A stretch of DNA of 64,000 nucleotides from the NCBI GenBank assembly GCA_017644045.1, contig JAEPMI010000002.1:186001-250000 (forward strand). Reading direction: 5' to 3'. Both the position numbers and the translations under genes were made by a program. A model generated the notes under the pieces. That model did no database searches. It was not told where the DNA came from and saw nothing but the letters and a program-made list of their open reading frames with translations. The stretch is from Deltaproteobacteria bacterium. Its GTDB lineage: Bacteria > Myxococcota_A > Polyangia > Polyangiales > Houyiibacteriaceae. This document shows positions 43,809 to 53,797 of the stretch, in pieces. The stretch's first letter is position 1; the number at the start of each line of letters is the position of its first letter.

Positions 43809-45137
43809 ATGCACCTGCGCTCCCTCCTCGTTCTCGCCCTCGTGGCGCCCCTGACCACCGCGCTCCTCCCGGCCCACGCCGGGGCCCAGGAGAACGACCT
43901 CGCGACGTTGCGCCAAGCCGCGCGCGACAACCGCCGCGACGGCGGCGCCCAGACACGGCTGGGTCTCGCGCTGCTTCGGGCCGGTCACTACCGCGAAGCG
44001 GAGCGCGTCCTGAAGACGGCCGCGCGGCTCCACGACGAGTCGATCGAGTCGCTCTTCGACGTCGCCCGGGTCGCCTTCGCGCAGGAGGACTACCGACGGA
44101 GCCGTGGCGCCTGCCGCGCGCTCGAGCGGAAGTACGCCGGGCAGTCACTCACGCACGTGTGTCGTGCGCGCGCCTTCTTGGTCTGGAACCGCAGCGGCCG
44201 CGCGTTCGAAGAGCTGGAGGCGGCGACGGCGGCGGGCGGCGACCACTTCGAGGCGCACCTCGCGCTCGGCGACGCCTACCGCCTCCGCGCCGAGGTGTCC
44301 GAGTCGGAGCAGGCCTACCGCCGAGCCATCGAGCTCAACGGCCAGCGCCCGGAGCCGCACTTCGGTCTCGGGCTGCTCTACGCGAACGCGCGCCGGAACC
44401 AGGACGCCATTCGGGCGTTCCGCGCGGCGCTCCAGCGTGATTCGGACGACCCCGAGATCCAGTACGAGCTCGGGCGGATGCTCGAGGGCGCCGAAGCGCG
44501 CCGGCTGCTCGCCGCCGCCGTCGCGGGACGACCGGACATGGCGCAAGCGCAGACGGCGCTCGGTGAGCTCGAGCTCGCGGCGGGCAACGCCGAAGCCGCG
44601 AAGACCGCGTTCGAGGCAGCGCTCCAGGTGAACGCGCGCGACGCCTCGGCGCTCGCCGGACTCGGCCAGGTCGCGCTGCAGGCCGGTGACCACGAGGGAG
44701 CGATGACCCGCTTCAACGAAGCGCTCGAGGTCGTCCCGAACAACCCGCACGTGGTCTTCCTGATCGGTCAGCTGCACCAGGCGAAGGGCGAGACCCGCGA
44801 GGCCTACGAGCAGTACCGCCGGGCCGCTGCGATGGCGCCCAACGAGCCGGAGGCGCTCCTGGCTGCGGCCTCACTCGCGCTCGAGCAAGACCGCGACGTG
44901 CTCGCGACCGGCTTCCTCGACAGCCTGCTCCGGAACCACGCGAACCTCGCGGCGGCGCTGGCGCTCTACGGTGACGCGATGAAGGCGCGCGGCGATCGCA
45001 CCCGCGCCCGCGAGTACTACCAGCGCGCGCTGCGCGGCGACGGTCCGCTCGACCGACCCGCCGTCGAAGCCAAGCTCCGCGAGGTCAGCACCCAGCGCAC
45101 CCGCGGCCGCCGCGTCCAGAACGCCACCCGCCGCTGA
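43809..45137 (+). CDS. exported TPR-repeat protein
   Basis: A 442-aa protein with a signal peptide (LLVLALVAPLTTALLPAHAG) and then about ten tetratricopeptide repeats to near residue 420. These have the typical spacing of Gly/Ala at 8 and 20 and Pro at 32, for example ALAGLGQVALQAGDHEGAM and HLALGDAYRLRAEVSESEQ. TPR arrays are protein-docking surfaces; here it would be periplasmic. The C-terminus is basic. It converges with the kinase gene, whose stop is 1 base away. A partner is not identified, but the preceding two-helix protein is a candidate. Confidence 0.8.
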   Translation: MHLRSLLVLALVAPLTTALLPAHAGAQENDLATLRQAARDNRRDGGAQTRLGLALLRAGHYREAERVLKTAARLHDESIESLFDVARVAFAQEDYRRSRGACRALERKYAGQSLTHVCRARAFLVWNRSGRAFEELEAATAAGGDHFEAHLALGDAYRLRAEVSESEQAYRRAIELNGQRPEPHFGLGLLYANARRNQDAIRAFRAALQRDSDDPEIQYELGRMLEGAEARRLLAAAVAGRPDMAQAQTALGELELAAGNAEAAKTAFEAALQVNARDASALAGLGQVALQAGDHEGAMTRFNEALEVVPNNPHVVFLIGQLHQAKGETREAYEQYRRAAAMAPNEPEALLAAASLALEQDRDVLATGFLDSLLRNHANLAAALALYGDAMKARGDRTRAREYYQRALRGDGPLDRPAVEAKLREVSTQRTRGRRVQNATRR

Positions 45138-45138
45138 C

Positions 45139-46449
45139 TCAACCGGCGAGGGTCCAGTACGCGAGCGCGGCCGCGCCGAGCCATGCGGCCACGCCGATCG
45201 CGGTGACCAGGTTCAGGCGTTTGGCGCCGTCGGCCGTCGGTGGCTTGCGGATGGGCGGCGCGGTGGTGATCTCCTCGGTGCCCATGCCGTCCGCCGGAAC
45301 CGCCGGGGTGGTGGCCGTCGCCATGACGCGCCGCGACTGCTCGCTCGCGGTCTCGAGGGCGGGCGGCGGCTCGGTGGGGCTACCGATGAGCGGCTGCACG
45401 CCGCTCTCCATGTCCGCCGGAACGATCCGTGAGGACTCCCGGCTCGTCGGCGCGGGACGCATGACGGTCTCCTCGCGCCCCGAGGACACGGCCTGAATCC
45501 GCTCCTGGATCCGCGAGAGCGCCTTGCCCGCGTGCTGCTGGACGAAGTTGGCGAGCTTGCGCTTGCTCGGACGCTCGGGCACGGCGTCGGTGACGGCGCG
45601 CGCGAAACGGGCAGCGTTGGGGCAGCGCTTTTCCTGGTCCCGCGAGAGCGCCCAGAGCACGGCGGTCGCGAGCTCGTCGGGGCAGTCCGGGCGGAGCTCC
45701 TTCGGGTTCGGGATGCGGAGATCCTTCACCCGGTCGAGGGTCTCGATCGGATCGCCGGTGTTGAAGAGCGAGCGGCCGGTCAGGCACTCCCACGCGACCA
45801 CACCCAGGCTGAAGACATCGGAGCGCCGGTCGAGCGCCTTGCCTTTCGCCTGCTCGGGCGAGACGTAGGCGACCTTGCCCTTGAGCTGACCAGCCTGGGT
45901 CTGCGTGCTGCGCATCACGGCACGCGCGATGCCGAAGTCGGTGACGCGGACACGACCGTCCGCGCCGACGAGGATGTTCTGCGGCGAGATGTCCCGATGG
46001 ATGACGTGGAGCTGCTGGCCGGTCGGCGTGGTCGCGTTGTGTGCGTCGTCGAGGCCGCGCGCCGCCTGCGAGAGGATCTCGGCGATCACGTCGATGGGCA
46101 GCGCGCCGAGGGAACCGTCGATGACCGACACGGCCAGGTCGTAGAGGGTCACCCCGACGACCAGCTCCATCACGATATAGAGCGCCCCGTCGTCCTCGGC
46201 GCGGCCGAGCTCGAGGGTCTGGACCACGTGCGGGCTGCTGATGTGGGCAGCGAGGCGGGCTTCGTCGAGGAACATCGTGACGAAGTGCTCGTCGGCGAGC
46301 TCCGGGAGCAGCCGCTTGACGGCGACCAGCTTCTCGAAGCCCGCAGGGCCACGCAGCCGAGCCGCGAAGACCTCCGCCATGCCGCCGCTCGCGACGTGGA
46401 AGAGGGCCTCGTACCGGCCAAAGGTCAGCGGAACGGCAGGCTGAGCCAC
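45139..46449 (-). CDS. Hanks-type serine/threonine kinase with C-terminal membrane anchor
   Basis: A 436-aa kinase. The domain spans 10-285 with a Gly-rich loop (VASGGMAEVF), K45 (VAVKRLL), catalytic D153 (HRDISPQNIL), metal D171 (TDFGIARAV), and the activation-end VAYVSPEQAKGK. A Pro/Ser/Thr-rich linker follows (300-400), and one membrane helix at the very end (AIGVAAWLGAAALAYW). HRDISPQN is the variant common in myxobacterial kinases. It phosphorylates unknown partners on the cytoplasmic side. No phosphatase gene is adjacent. Confidence 0.92.
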   Translation of the reverse strand: MAQPAVPLTFGRYEALFHVASGGMAEVFAARLRGPAGFEKLVAVKRLLPELADEHFVTMFLDEARLAAHISSPHVVQTLELGRAEDDGALYIVMELVVGVTLYDLAVSVIDGSLGALPIDVIAEILSQAARGLDDAHNATTPTGQQLHVIHRDISPQNILVGADGRVRVTDFGIARAVMRSTQTQAGQLKGKVAYVSPEQAKGKALDRRSDVFSLGVVAWECLTGRSLFNTGDPIETLDRVKDLRIPNPKELRPDCPDELATAVLWALSRDQEKRCPNAARFARAVTDAVPERPSKRKLANFVQQHAGKALSRIQERIQAVSSGREETVMRPAPTSRESSRIVPADMESGVQPLIGSPTEPPPALETASEQSRRVMATATTPAVPADGMGTEEITTAPPIRKPPTADGAKRLNLVTAIGVAAWLGAAALAYWTLAG

Positions 46450-46473
46450 GGGCCGACGATATCAGAGGCTGAG

Positions 46474-46502
46474 CCCGCGCGCGCTTCGGTCTCGCGCGCG
46501 GG
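46474..46502 (-). terminator. terminator after the trypsin-like gene
   Basis: A 10-bp perfect GC stem (46474-46483 with 46493-46502) and a 9-base loop, just beyond the stop of the gene at 46511 on the minus strand and before the kinase start. It probably separates the two transcripts. Confidence 0.6.
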
Positions 46503-46510
46503 TGTGAGGA

Positions 46511-47800
46511 TCAGCGACGGCGGCCGCAGTAGTAGCCGATGCGGTCGTTGACGTAGCCGCACTCGAGGCCATCCGCGGCGCAGTCCCGCGTGCGGCGCTC
46601 GCCCTCGTCGCACCACTCGGCGACGTTGCCGTTGCACATGCCGAGGTAGTCGAGTCCCTCGCACGGGTCCTCCTGGCAGTAGTGGCCGCCGACCTCGTCC
46701 ATGTTCGCGCAGACCTGGTCACAGGAGCCGCAGTCGCGGCTGCGGACCACGCCGCCCTCGCACCAGCGGGCGACGTTGCCGGCGCACTCGCCGACGTAGT
46801 CGAGGCCCTCGCAGGGATCGGTGCCGGCGATGCAGCGGAAGGCCTCGGCCTCGGCGTCCCAGCCACAGCTGGTGCCGCCCTCGCAGGCCATCCGGGTCAG
46901 GGAGTCGCCCTCACACCAGACGGCGGCACCGCTGAGGCAGCGGCCTTCCTCGGTGATCGTGCCACAGGCCGCTCCGTCCACGACGGTCGGGCCGGTGTAG
47001 CTCTCGATCCAGTCCTTGTAGACGTCGACGCGGGTGAAGTTGTCGACCCCGGTGCAGCTCTCGTCGCCGCCGCTCAGCGCGCCGGCCACGCGGACGCTGG
47101 CGTCCTCGGCGATCACGAAGAGCGGGCCGCCGGAGTCGCCGAAGCAGACGCCGCGCTCGCCCATGCCGTCGATGCTGACGCGCGAACCGCGCAGGTTCAC
47201 GATCGGCTCGGCGGTGAACTCCCGCTCGCCGCTGCTGCCGTCCTCCTGCTGACCGAAGCCGGCGACCTCGGCGGTCTCGCCGAGCCACGAGTCGTCCATG
47301 ATCTCGGTGAGGATCGGGACCGGCTGAGCCCACGCCGCGCGGGAGCTCGCGGGTGCGTCGAGCTCGACGAGGGTGAGGTCGTCGCCGCCAGGCTCACTGA
47401 CGGCTCGCACGGCCTCGAAGCAGATGTCACTGCGGTCCGGCTCCACGCCGATGCACAAGGTGCGCCCCGGGCGGATGCCGCAGTGAGCGGCCGTGAGGAC
47501 CCAGGTGTCGGTGATCAGCATGCCGCTGCAGCCGCCGAAGCTGACGACCGACTGCACCTGACCGGTCGTCAGTGGGACGTAGCTGGGCTCGGGGGTGCCG
47601 TAGAAGATGAAGCCCGTGCGGCGCTCGTCCCCGGTGCACATGCCCGGGTCGACCGGACCGCCGTCCACCCCAGGCGGGAGGCTCGAGTCGACTCGCCCGC
47701 CGTCGGGGAGCGGGGTGTCGGTGTCGGTGGTGCCGTCGTCATCGCCACAGCCCACGGCCGTGAGCGCTCCGATGACGAAGATGGGGAGGAATCGTCGCAT
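46511..47800 (-). CDS. trypsin-like serine protease lipoprotein with Cys-rich tail
   Basis: A 429-aa lipoprotein with lipobox AVGC (C18). An Asp/Gly/Pro-rich linker is followed by a chymotrypsin-fold protease: H106 (VLTAAHC), D141 (GGDDLTLVEL) and S223 (CFGDSGGPL), all in place. The last 130 residues are Cys-rich repeats (CEGLDYVGECAGNVARWCEG and CEGLDYLGMCNGNVAEWCDE are near-copies), which may bind a ligand or inhibit the enzyme until cleaved. It would act at the cell surface. A hairpin terminator follows. Confidence 0.88.
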   Translation of the reverse strand: MRRFLPIFVIGALTAVGCGDDDGTTDTDTPLPDGGRVDSSLPPGVDGGPVDPGMCTGDERRTGFIFYGTPEPSYVPLTTGQVQSVVSFGGCSGMLITDTWVLTAAHCGIRPGRTLCIGVEPDRSDICFEAVRAVSEPGGDDLTLVELDAPASSRAAWAQPVPILTEIMDDSWLGETAEVAGFGQQEDGSSGEREFTAEPIVNLRGSRVSIDGMGERGVCFGDSGGPLFVIAEDASVRVAGALSGGDESCTGVDNFTRVDVYKDWIESYTGPTVVDGAACGTITEEGRCLSGAAVWCEGDSLTRMACEGGTSCGWDAEAEAFRCIAGTDPCEGLDYVGECAGNVARWCEGGVVRSRDCGSCDQVCANMDEVGGHYCQEDPCEGLDYLGMCNGNVAEWCDEGERRTRDCAADGLECGYVNDRIGYYCGRRR

Positions 47801-47928
47801 GGGGGCCTCGAAAAGTTAGCTGAACGGTTCGATTGGAACGCGTTCTGTGAAGCGGGCGTACACCGACCCGGGGACAGGCGCCATCCATTGCATGCGAGGG
47901 GACTCACACACTGAGAGGTGAATCACGC

Positions 47929-49122
47929 TCAGGTGGCCCCGACGGGGGCGGGTTGGAAGGTGGGCTCGACGCCTCCGAGCATCCGACCGATGGCCTGGCG
48001 GACCATCGTGTTGCCGAGCCACGCGACCGCGCGGGTGCCGTAGGGCAGGCCGCGCCGGAGCCGCTCCATGGTGCCGATGAACGCGCGGGTCGGATGGATC
48101 ATCAGCTTCCAGCGCGGGTTCGGGATCCGGAGCGCGTCGGCGACGCGGTCGCCGTTGAACGCTCGGGTCAGACCGTCGTGGTAGCGGATGACGAAGGGCA
48201 CGAAGAGGCGCTCGACGCGGCCGGTCGCGAGGGTCCGCGGCACGACGCGAAGGGCTGCAGCGAGATCGATCGAGTCCTGATCGGGGCCTGGCTGCACCAG
48301 CTTCACCATCTCGGCGAAGCGAACGCCGCGCGCCTCGCTGGAGAGCTCGTCGAGCAGCTCCGGGTGGACGCCGCTGAGGTGACCGACGTAGCGCCAGAGG
48401 TGGACCACGGCCTCGGACTCGTGGGGCTCGAAGTGGAAGCCCATCATCCGGCAGCCCTCGAGGAGGAGCAGCGAGAACTCGAGCACGGTGCCGACCATGT
48501 CGGCCTGGTTGATCGGGACGCCCCAGTCGGCGGTGCGCCACCCACCCTTCCGGAGCAGCACCTGGCGCACGATCGCGTGCATCAGCCGAACGCGAACGGC
48601 GGTCTGGAGGCCGGGGGCGAAGCGGTGCAGGCCGCCGGTCTGACAGACCTCGACCAGGAAGCGGCCGGTCTCGGCGAGTCGGCGAGGCGCAGCGGCGTCG
48701 AGCTGGCGGGTGGCCATGAGCGGTTTGACCGCGGCGCTCGAGTGGTAGCCGTTCATCAGCGACCAGGCGCTGAGGACGAACATCATCGACTGACCGGTGC
48801 GCTGGTAGGTCCGCGCGCCGACGCGCAAGAGGTGCGGGTTCACCCAGTCGGGGACGTGGTCGACCTCGGCGAAGAAGGCGCGCAGCGCGGGGGAGGCATC
48901 GGGGACCGCGCCGATGCCCTTGGCGAGCGCGCGCTCGAAGGGGGCACGGCTGCCGCCGCGAAGCAGCTCGGTGGCGAGCGCATCGGCGATGGGATCGCCG
49001 GCGAACATGAAGCGGCCGAAGCGGTCGGCCTTGGCGCCGTAGCGGTGGAGGGCCTCGGCCGCGTTCGTGAAACGCGCTGGATGACGCGGTGTCTTCGAGT
49101 CCATCTCCACCCCATTCCCCAC
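47929..49122 (-). CDS. MpaB/DUF2236-family oxygenase-like protein
   Basis: A 397-aa soluble helical protein of the MpaB / rubber-oxygenase (DUF2236) family. The core reads RVRLMHAIVRQVLL, followed by PINQADMVGTVLEFSLLLL, with conserved Arg and His that in the latex-clearing protein Lcp bind heme b. Other histidines (FHFEPHE, HPTRAF) could be further ligands. The substrate is unknown. A second in-frame ATG at 49104 also has a GGTGGAG sequence next to it and may be the true start. It is monocistronic. Confidence 0.7.
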   Translation of the reverse strand: MGNGVEMDSKTPRHPARFTNAAEALHRYGAKADRFGRFMFAGDPIADALATELLRGGSRAPFERALAKGIGAVPDASPALRAFFAEVDHVPDWVNPHLLRVGARTYQRTGQSMMFVLSAWSLMNGYHSSAAVKPLMATRQLDAAAPRRLAETGRFLVEVCQTGGLHRFAPGLQTAVRVRLMHAIVRQVLLRKGGWRTADWGVPINQADMVGTVLEFSLLLLEGCRMMGFHFEPHESEAVVHLWRYVGHLSGVHPELLDELSSEARGVRFAEMVKLVQPGPDQDSIDLAAALRVVPRTLATGRVERLFVPFVIRYHDGLTRAFNGDRVADALRIPNPRWKLMIHPTRAFIGTMERLRRGLPYGTRAVAWLGNTMVRQAIGRMLGGVEPTFQPAPVGAT

Positions 49123-49254
49123 ACCGACAGGGTAACGGATGGACAGCGCGAGTGCCCCAGTGGCGGCGGACCGGGTGGCCCGCTGGGAGTGTTTTCATTT
49201 TCCGTCCGGACGCCCCTGTTTCGTAGGGGGATCCGGGAGGGGGGAGTGTCCCCG

Positions 49255-52200
49255 TCATTCGAAGCGGCGGAAGAGGCCTTTGGCGGCGGGGCGGAAGCCG
49301 GCTTCTTCGAGGTAGGGGGCGTAGGGGGCTTCGTGGGCGGGGGCTCCGTCGATGCGGGCGAGGAGGACGCCGCCGCCGCCGCGTTTGCCGCGGGGGCGGC
49401 CGGTGCCGTTGCCGACGGCTTCGGCCATGGCGCGGGCGGCGCGGCTGCGCTCGGGCTCGGCGACGGGGAGGAAGGTGCTGAGGCGCTCGCCGGTGCGCCC
49501 GATGTAGCCGACGAGGTGGCCCTGGTAGAGCACGACCTGCGAGCCGGCGGAGCGAGCGGGACGGAGGCCGTCGCCCGAGTCGGGCCAGGGGAGCGAGACA
49601 CCGTAGGGGTTGGCGGGATCGTCGGCGGCGAGGACGACGGCGTCGTGCTCTTCCGGCGGGTCTCGGTGATCGCGCAGCCGGTCCTCGGCCCCGGGAACGG
49701 AGAACTGGGTCGCGCCGCGGCCGGCGACGAAGTAGCCGCGGCGAACGCGGCCGACGTCTTCCATCGCCTTCAGGACCGGGTAGATCGCGCTGAAGCCGCC
49801 GCGAATGGGCTCGGCCTTGATCGCTTCGCGCATGAGCACCCCCGTGCGCTCGAGGAGCTGGGTCGCGTGGGCCTCGAGTCGCTCGGTGGCCGACGCGCGC
49901 TCGGTCGGCAAGAGCGACCAGCGACCTTCGGACCCGGGCGGACCCGTCGGTGCGGCGCGGCGCGCGAGGCCGCGGCGCATGCGACCCCGGCGAGGCGTGC
50001 CGAGCGAACGCAGCGGTGTGAGCGTGTCGTTGGTGACCTCGCCGGCCCAGACGAGATCGTAGAGCGCCTCGAAGACCTCACCGGGAAGGCGACCGGTCGC
50101 GGCGACCAGGTCGCGGAAGAAGAGCGCGCCGCGCTCGCCGAGGAGACCGCGGATCTCGGCGGCGAGCGCACCCTCGGCGGGCTCCGTGTCGGGCGCGAGG
50201 AGCGCGTAGTGCTCGGCGAGGTAGAGCGCGATGCGCCCGTCCTTGTCGCCGAGCGATTGCATGCCGCGCCAGCGCACCTCGCCGCTGGCGAAGAGCTCGT
50301 CGAGGTCACGGCGATCGAAGCCTTCGACCCGCGCCGGGAAGACACGGCTCTCGAGGTCCGAGTACGGGATGGCCGCGCCCTGGAGCTGCTCCACGACGGC
50401 CATCACGGCGTCGGCCCCACGACGCGGACGGGTGACCTGCTGCCAGTCGCAGAGGAAGCGCGCGTAGGCCTCGGGCTCCACCGGCTCGACCTGCTGACGG
50501 AGCTTCGCGAGCGACGCCCGCTTGATGCGCCGGAGCACCTCCGCATCGCACCACTCGCGACCGGCACCGAGGCCGCGCTCGCGGAGCAGCGCGCGGGGAA
50601 GCAGCTCTCCCTCGACCAGACGCCCGGTGGCTTCGAGGCGTGTCAGCGCCGCGCGAACGGGAGCGACGCCGAGGCCGTAGCGGCGCGCGAAGGTCTCCGC
50701 GCGGAAGGGCACGTTCGACCGGGCGAAGCGCGCGACCAGATCACCGAGCGGGTCGGCGACCGGCTGGAGCAAGACCTGCGGTGTGCCGCGCGGAGGCACG
50801 ATGCCGAGCGCGTCGCGGTAGCGGGCGACGTCCTCGATCGCGAAGACGCGCGCCTCGCCGCCGATGGTCTGCCGCGAGATGCGGCGGTCCTTCGCCAGCT
50901 GGTCCAGCATCGCGGCCATCGCTTCGGGGCCGTCGGCGCTCCGCTCCATGAGATCGGCTTCGGAGAGATCGCCGAGGGTGAGCAGCAGATCGTGGAGCCG
51001 ATCCGGATGGTCGATCGGGTACTTGCGGCGCTGGAGCTGCACCTCGACCTCGCGGACGGCATCGGCGTCGAGGAGCTCGCGGAGCTCCGGCTCGCCGAGG
51101 AGCTCGCGGAGCATCGCCGGGTCGAGGCTGAGCGCCTGGGCCCGCCGTTCGGCGAGCGGCGCGTCGCCCTCGTAGAGGAAGCTCGCGACGTAGTCGAAGA
51201 GGAGCGCGGCCGCGAAGGGCGAGGGGGTCTTCGTCTGCACGCTCGAGAGACGGACCTTCCGCGTCTCGATGGAGTGGAGGATCTCCTGGAGCGCGGGGAG
51301 GTCGAAGACGTCCTGTAGGCACTCGCGGTAGGTCTCGAGGATCACCGGGAAGTCGCGAAAGCCCGAGGCGACGCCGAGCAGGCTCGCGCTCTTGCGGCGC
51401 TGCTGCCAGAGCGGCGTGCGCTGACCGGGACGGCGACGAGGGAGCAAGAGCGCCCTCCCCGCGTTCTCGCGGAAGCGCGCGGCGAAGAGCGCGGTCTCGC
51501 CCACGCGGCCGGTGATGAGCCGCTCGACCTCGTCGGCGCTCGGGAAGAAGAGCGCGTCGTCCGGTGGCTCGTCGACCTCCGGGAAGCGGAACACGATGCC
51601 GTCGTCCGAGTAGAGCAGGTCGACCTCGAGACCGCGCTCCTCCATCAGCAGCGCCTGGACTGCGGTCGCCCAGGGCGCGTGAACGCGAGCGCCGAAGGGT
51701 GAGTGAATGGTCACCACCGGGTCGCCGATCTCGTCGATGAAACGCTCGATGACGATGCGCCGATCGGTCGGCAGCGTGCGCGTCGCCTCCTTCTGATCGG
51801 CGAGGTAGCGGACGAGGTTGGCGGCGGCCTTCTCGTCGAGGCCGTGGTCGGCGACGAGGGTCGCCTGCGCGACCTCCGGGTCGGCCTCGCTGAGCTCGCG
51901 GGTCAGCGCGCCGATGGCTCGGCCGAACTCCGCCGGGCGGCCGGGGCGGTCGCCGTGCCAGAAGGGCATCTTCCCCGGCTCACCAGGCGCCGGTGACACG
52001 AGCACGCGCTCGTGGGTGATCTCCTCGATGCGCCAGCTGGTGGCACCGAGGAGGAAGACCTCGCCTTCACGGGACTCGAAGACCATCTCCTCGTCGAGCT
52101 CGCCGACCCGGACGCTGCGTTCGCTGTCTGCGAGGAACACGCCGTAGAGCCCGCGGTCCGGAATGGTCCCGGCGTTGGCGATGGCCAGCATCTTCGCGCC

Positions 52201-53745
52201 ACGGCGCGGCGTGAGCGTGCCCTGGATGCGGTCCCAGGTGATGCGCGGCCGCAGCTCGCCGAACTGTTCCGAGGGGTAGCGACCGGAGAGCATGTCGAGC
52301 ACGCCCTCGAACGCGCGACGCGGCAGCTCGCGATAGGGAGCCGCGCCGCGGACGAGGGTGTAGAGATCCTCGGCGCCGATCGCCTCGCGCTGCGCGACGA
52401 TGGCCACCACCTGCTGCGCGAGCACGTCGAGCGCGTTCCGCGGGTAGCGCGTGGACTCGACGTGGCCCGCGCGCACGTGCCGAACGACCGACGCACAGGC
52501 GAGCAGGTCGTGCCGATACTTCGGGAAGATCACGCCCTCGCTCACCGCGCCCACCTGGTGACCGGCGCGACCGATGCGCTGAATGCCGGACGCGACCGAG
52601 GGCGGCGCCTCGATCTGGATCACCAGGTCGACGAAGCCGATGTCGATGCCGAGCTCGAGCGAGCTGGTCGCGACGATGGCCGGGAGCTGGCCGCGCTTGA
52701 GCCGGTCCTCGATGTTCGCGCGGATGTCCTTCGCGACCGAGCCATGGTGGGCGAGCGCGAGCTCCTCGCCGGCGAGCTCGTTGATGGCCCCGGAGAGCCG
52801 CTCGGCGAGCCGGCGGCTGTTCACGAAGATCATCGTGGAGCGGTGCTCGCGGATGAGCTTCACGAGGCGCGGATGGATCGCGGGCCAGATCGACGGGCCG
52901 CTCGGCTGGGTGTCCGCGGACGCCGGACCGGGCTGCACGCGCTCCCAGGGCGGGGTCTCGTCGTCGTCCTCGTCGGCCACTGGCTCGACGTCGAGCCGCG
53001 CCATGTCTTCGACGGGCACCTCGACCGTGAGGTCGAAGGCCTTGGTCGAGCCGGCGTCGACGATGCGCACCGGCCGCGGACCGGCCGCGGTGGCCCCGCC
53101 GAGATACGCCGCGACCTCTTCGAGCGGGCGCTGGGTCGCCGAGAGACCGATGCGCTGCAGCGGCGGCAGCTCCGGGTTCCGGATCGCCTCGAGGCGCTCG
53201 AGCGTGAGCGCCGTGTGCGAGCCGCGCTTGGTCGGCACCAACGAGTGGATCTCGTCGAGGATGACGGTCTCGACCTCGGTGAGGATGCGCGCCGCCTGCG
53301 AGGTCATCATCAGGAAGAGCGACTCGGGGGTGGTGATGAGGATGTCCGGCGGGTGCCGCTTCATCCGCTGCCGATCCGTCGAGGGCGTGTCGCCGGTGCG
53401 CACGCCGACGCTCACGGGGTGGTGGGCGCTCCCTTCGCGCTCGGCGGCCGCCTTGATGCCCGCCAGCGGCGCCCGGAGGTTTCGCTCGACGTCGACCGCG
53501 AGCGCCTTGAGCGGCGACACGTAGAGCACGCGCACCTTCTCTTCGGCAGAGCGCTCCGCAAACAAGAGACGGTCGATGGCGACCAGGAAGGCCGCGAGCG
53601 TCTTTCCCGACCCGGTCGGCGCGAGGAGCAGCGTCGACTCACCGCCCGCGATCGCCGGCCAGCCCTTCTGCTGAGCCGCGGTCGGCCCGTCGAAGCTGGT
53701 CTCGAACCAGCGGCGGGTGCAGTCGTGAGCGAAGTCGAGGGCCAT
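49255..53745 (-). CDS. lhr: Lhr-type large helicase-related protein
   Basis: A 1496-aa superfamily 2 helicase of the usual Lhr length. N-terminal core motifs are Walker A APTGSGKT (42-49), DEIH (164-167), the second-domain VNSRR motif near 310 and RIGRAGHQ (motif VI). Beyond ~850 come the long winged-helix and Lhr C-terminal domains (ending SVPGAEDRLRDH, YQGHLVGYIGRTGERL). Lhr unwinds DNA/RNA 3' to 5' and is linked to repair. I use the ATG at 53745; a GTG eight codons earlier lacks better support. Confidence 0.93.
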   Translation of the reverse strand: MALDFAHDCTRRWFETSFDGPTAAQQKGWPAIAGGESTLLLAPTGSGKTLAAFLVAIDRLLFAERSAEEKVRVLYVSPLKALAVDVERNLRAPLAGIKAAAEREGSAHHPVSVGVRTGDTPSTDRQRMKRHPPDILITTPESLFLMMTSQAARILTEVETVILDEIHSLVPTKRGSHTALTLERLEAIRNPELPPLQRIGLSATQRPLEEVAAYLGGATAAGPRPVRIVDAGSTKAFDLTVEVPVEDMARLDVEPVADEDDDETPPWERVQPGPASADTQPSGPSIWPAIHPRLVKLIREHRSTMIFVNSRRLAERLSGAINELAGEELALAHHGSVAKDIRANIEDRLKRGQLPAIVATSSLELGIDIGFVDLVIQIEAPPSVASGIQRIGRAGHQVGAVSEGVIFPKYRHDLLACASVVRHVRAGHVESTRYPRNALDVLAQQVVAIVAQREAIGAEDLYTLVRGAAPYRELPRRAFEGVLDMLSGRYPSEQFGELRPRITWDRIQGTLTPRRGAKMLAIANAGTIPDRGLYGVFLADSERSVRVGELDEEMVFESREGEVFLLGATSWRIEEITHERVLVSPAPGEPGKMPFWHGDRPGRPAEFGRAIGALTRELSEADPEVAQATLVADHGLDEKAAANLVRYLADQKEATRTLPTDRRIVIERFIDEIGDPVVTIHSPFGARVHAPWATAVQALLMEERGLEVDLLYSDDGIVFRFPEVDEPPDDALFFPSADEVERLITGRVGETALFAARFRENAGRALLLPRRRPGQRTPLWQQRRKSASLLGVASGFRDFPVILETYRECLQDVFDLPALQEILHSIETRKVRLSSVQTKTPSPFAAALLFDYVASFLYEGDAPLAERRAQALSLDPAMLRELLGEPELRELLDADAVREVEVQLQRRKYPIDHPDRLHDLLLTLGDLSEADLMERSADGPEAMAAMLDQLAKDRRISRQTIGGEARVFAIEDVARYRDALGIVPPRGTPQVLLQPVADPLGDLVARFARSNVPFRAETFARRYGLGVAPVRAALTRLEATGRLVEGELLPRALLRERGLGAGREWCDAEVLRRIKRASLAKLRQQVEPVEPEAYARFLCDWQQVTRPRRGADAVMAVVEQLQGAAIPYSDLESRVFPARVEGFDRRDLDELFASGEVRWRGMQSLGDKDGRIALYLAEHYALLAPDTEPAEGALAAEIRGLLGERGALFFRDLVAATGRLPGEVFEALYDLVWAGEVTNDTLTPLRSLGTPRRGRMRRGLARRAAPTGPPGSEGRWSLLPTERASATERLEAHATQLLERTGVLMREAIKAEPIRGGFSAIYPVLKAMEDVGRVRRGYFVAGRGATQFSVPGAEDRLRDHRDPPEEHDAVVLAADDPANPYGVSLPWPDSGDGLRPARSAGSQVVLYQGHLVGYIGRTGERLSTFLPVAEPERSRAARAMAEAVGNGTGRPRGKRGGGGVLLARIDGAPAHEAPYAPYLEEAGFRPAAKGLFRRFE

Positions 53746-53797
53746 GTGGCGAGCCGGGCAGTCTGCCACGGCGGTGTGACACGAGTCTGGGGCGGCC

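Noticed and set aside
47953-51318. A plus-strand frame of about 1120 codons over the MpaB-like gene and Lhr
   Set aside because: It is antisense to two recognisable genes and shows no domain, signal or ribosome site.
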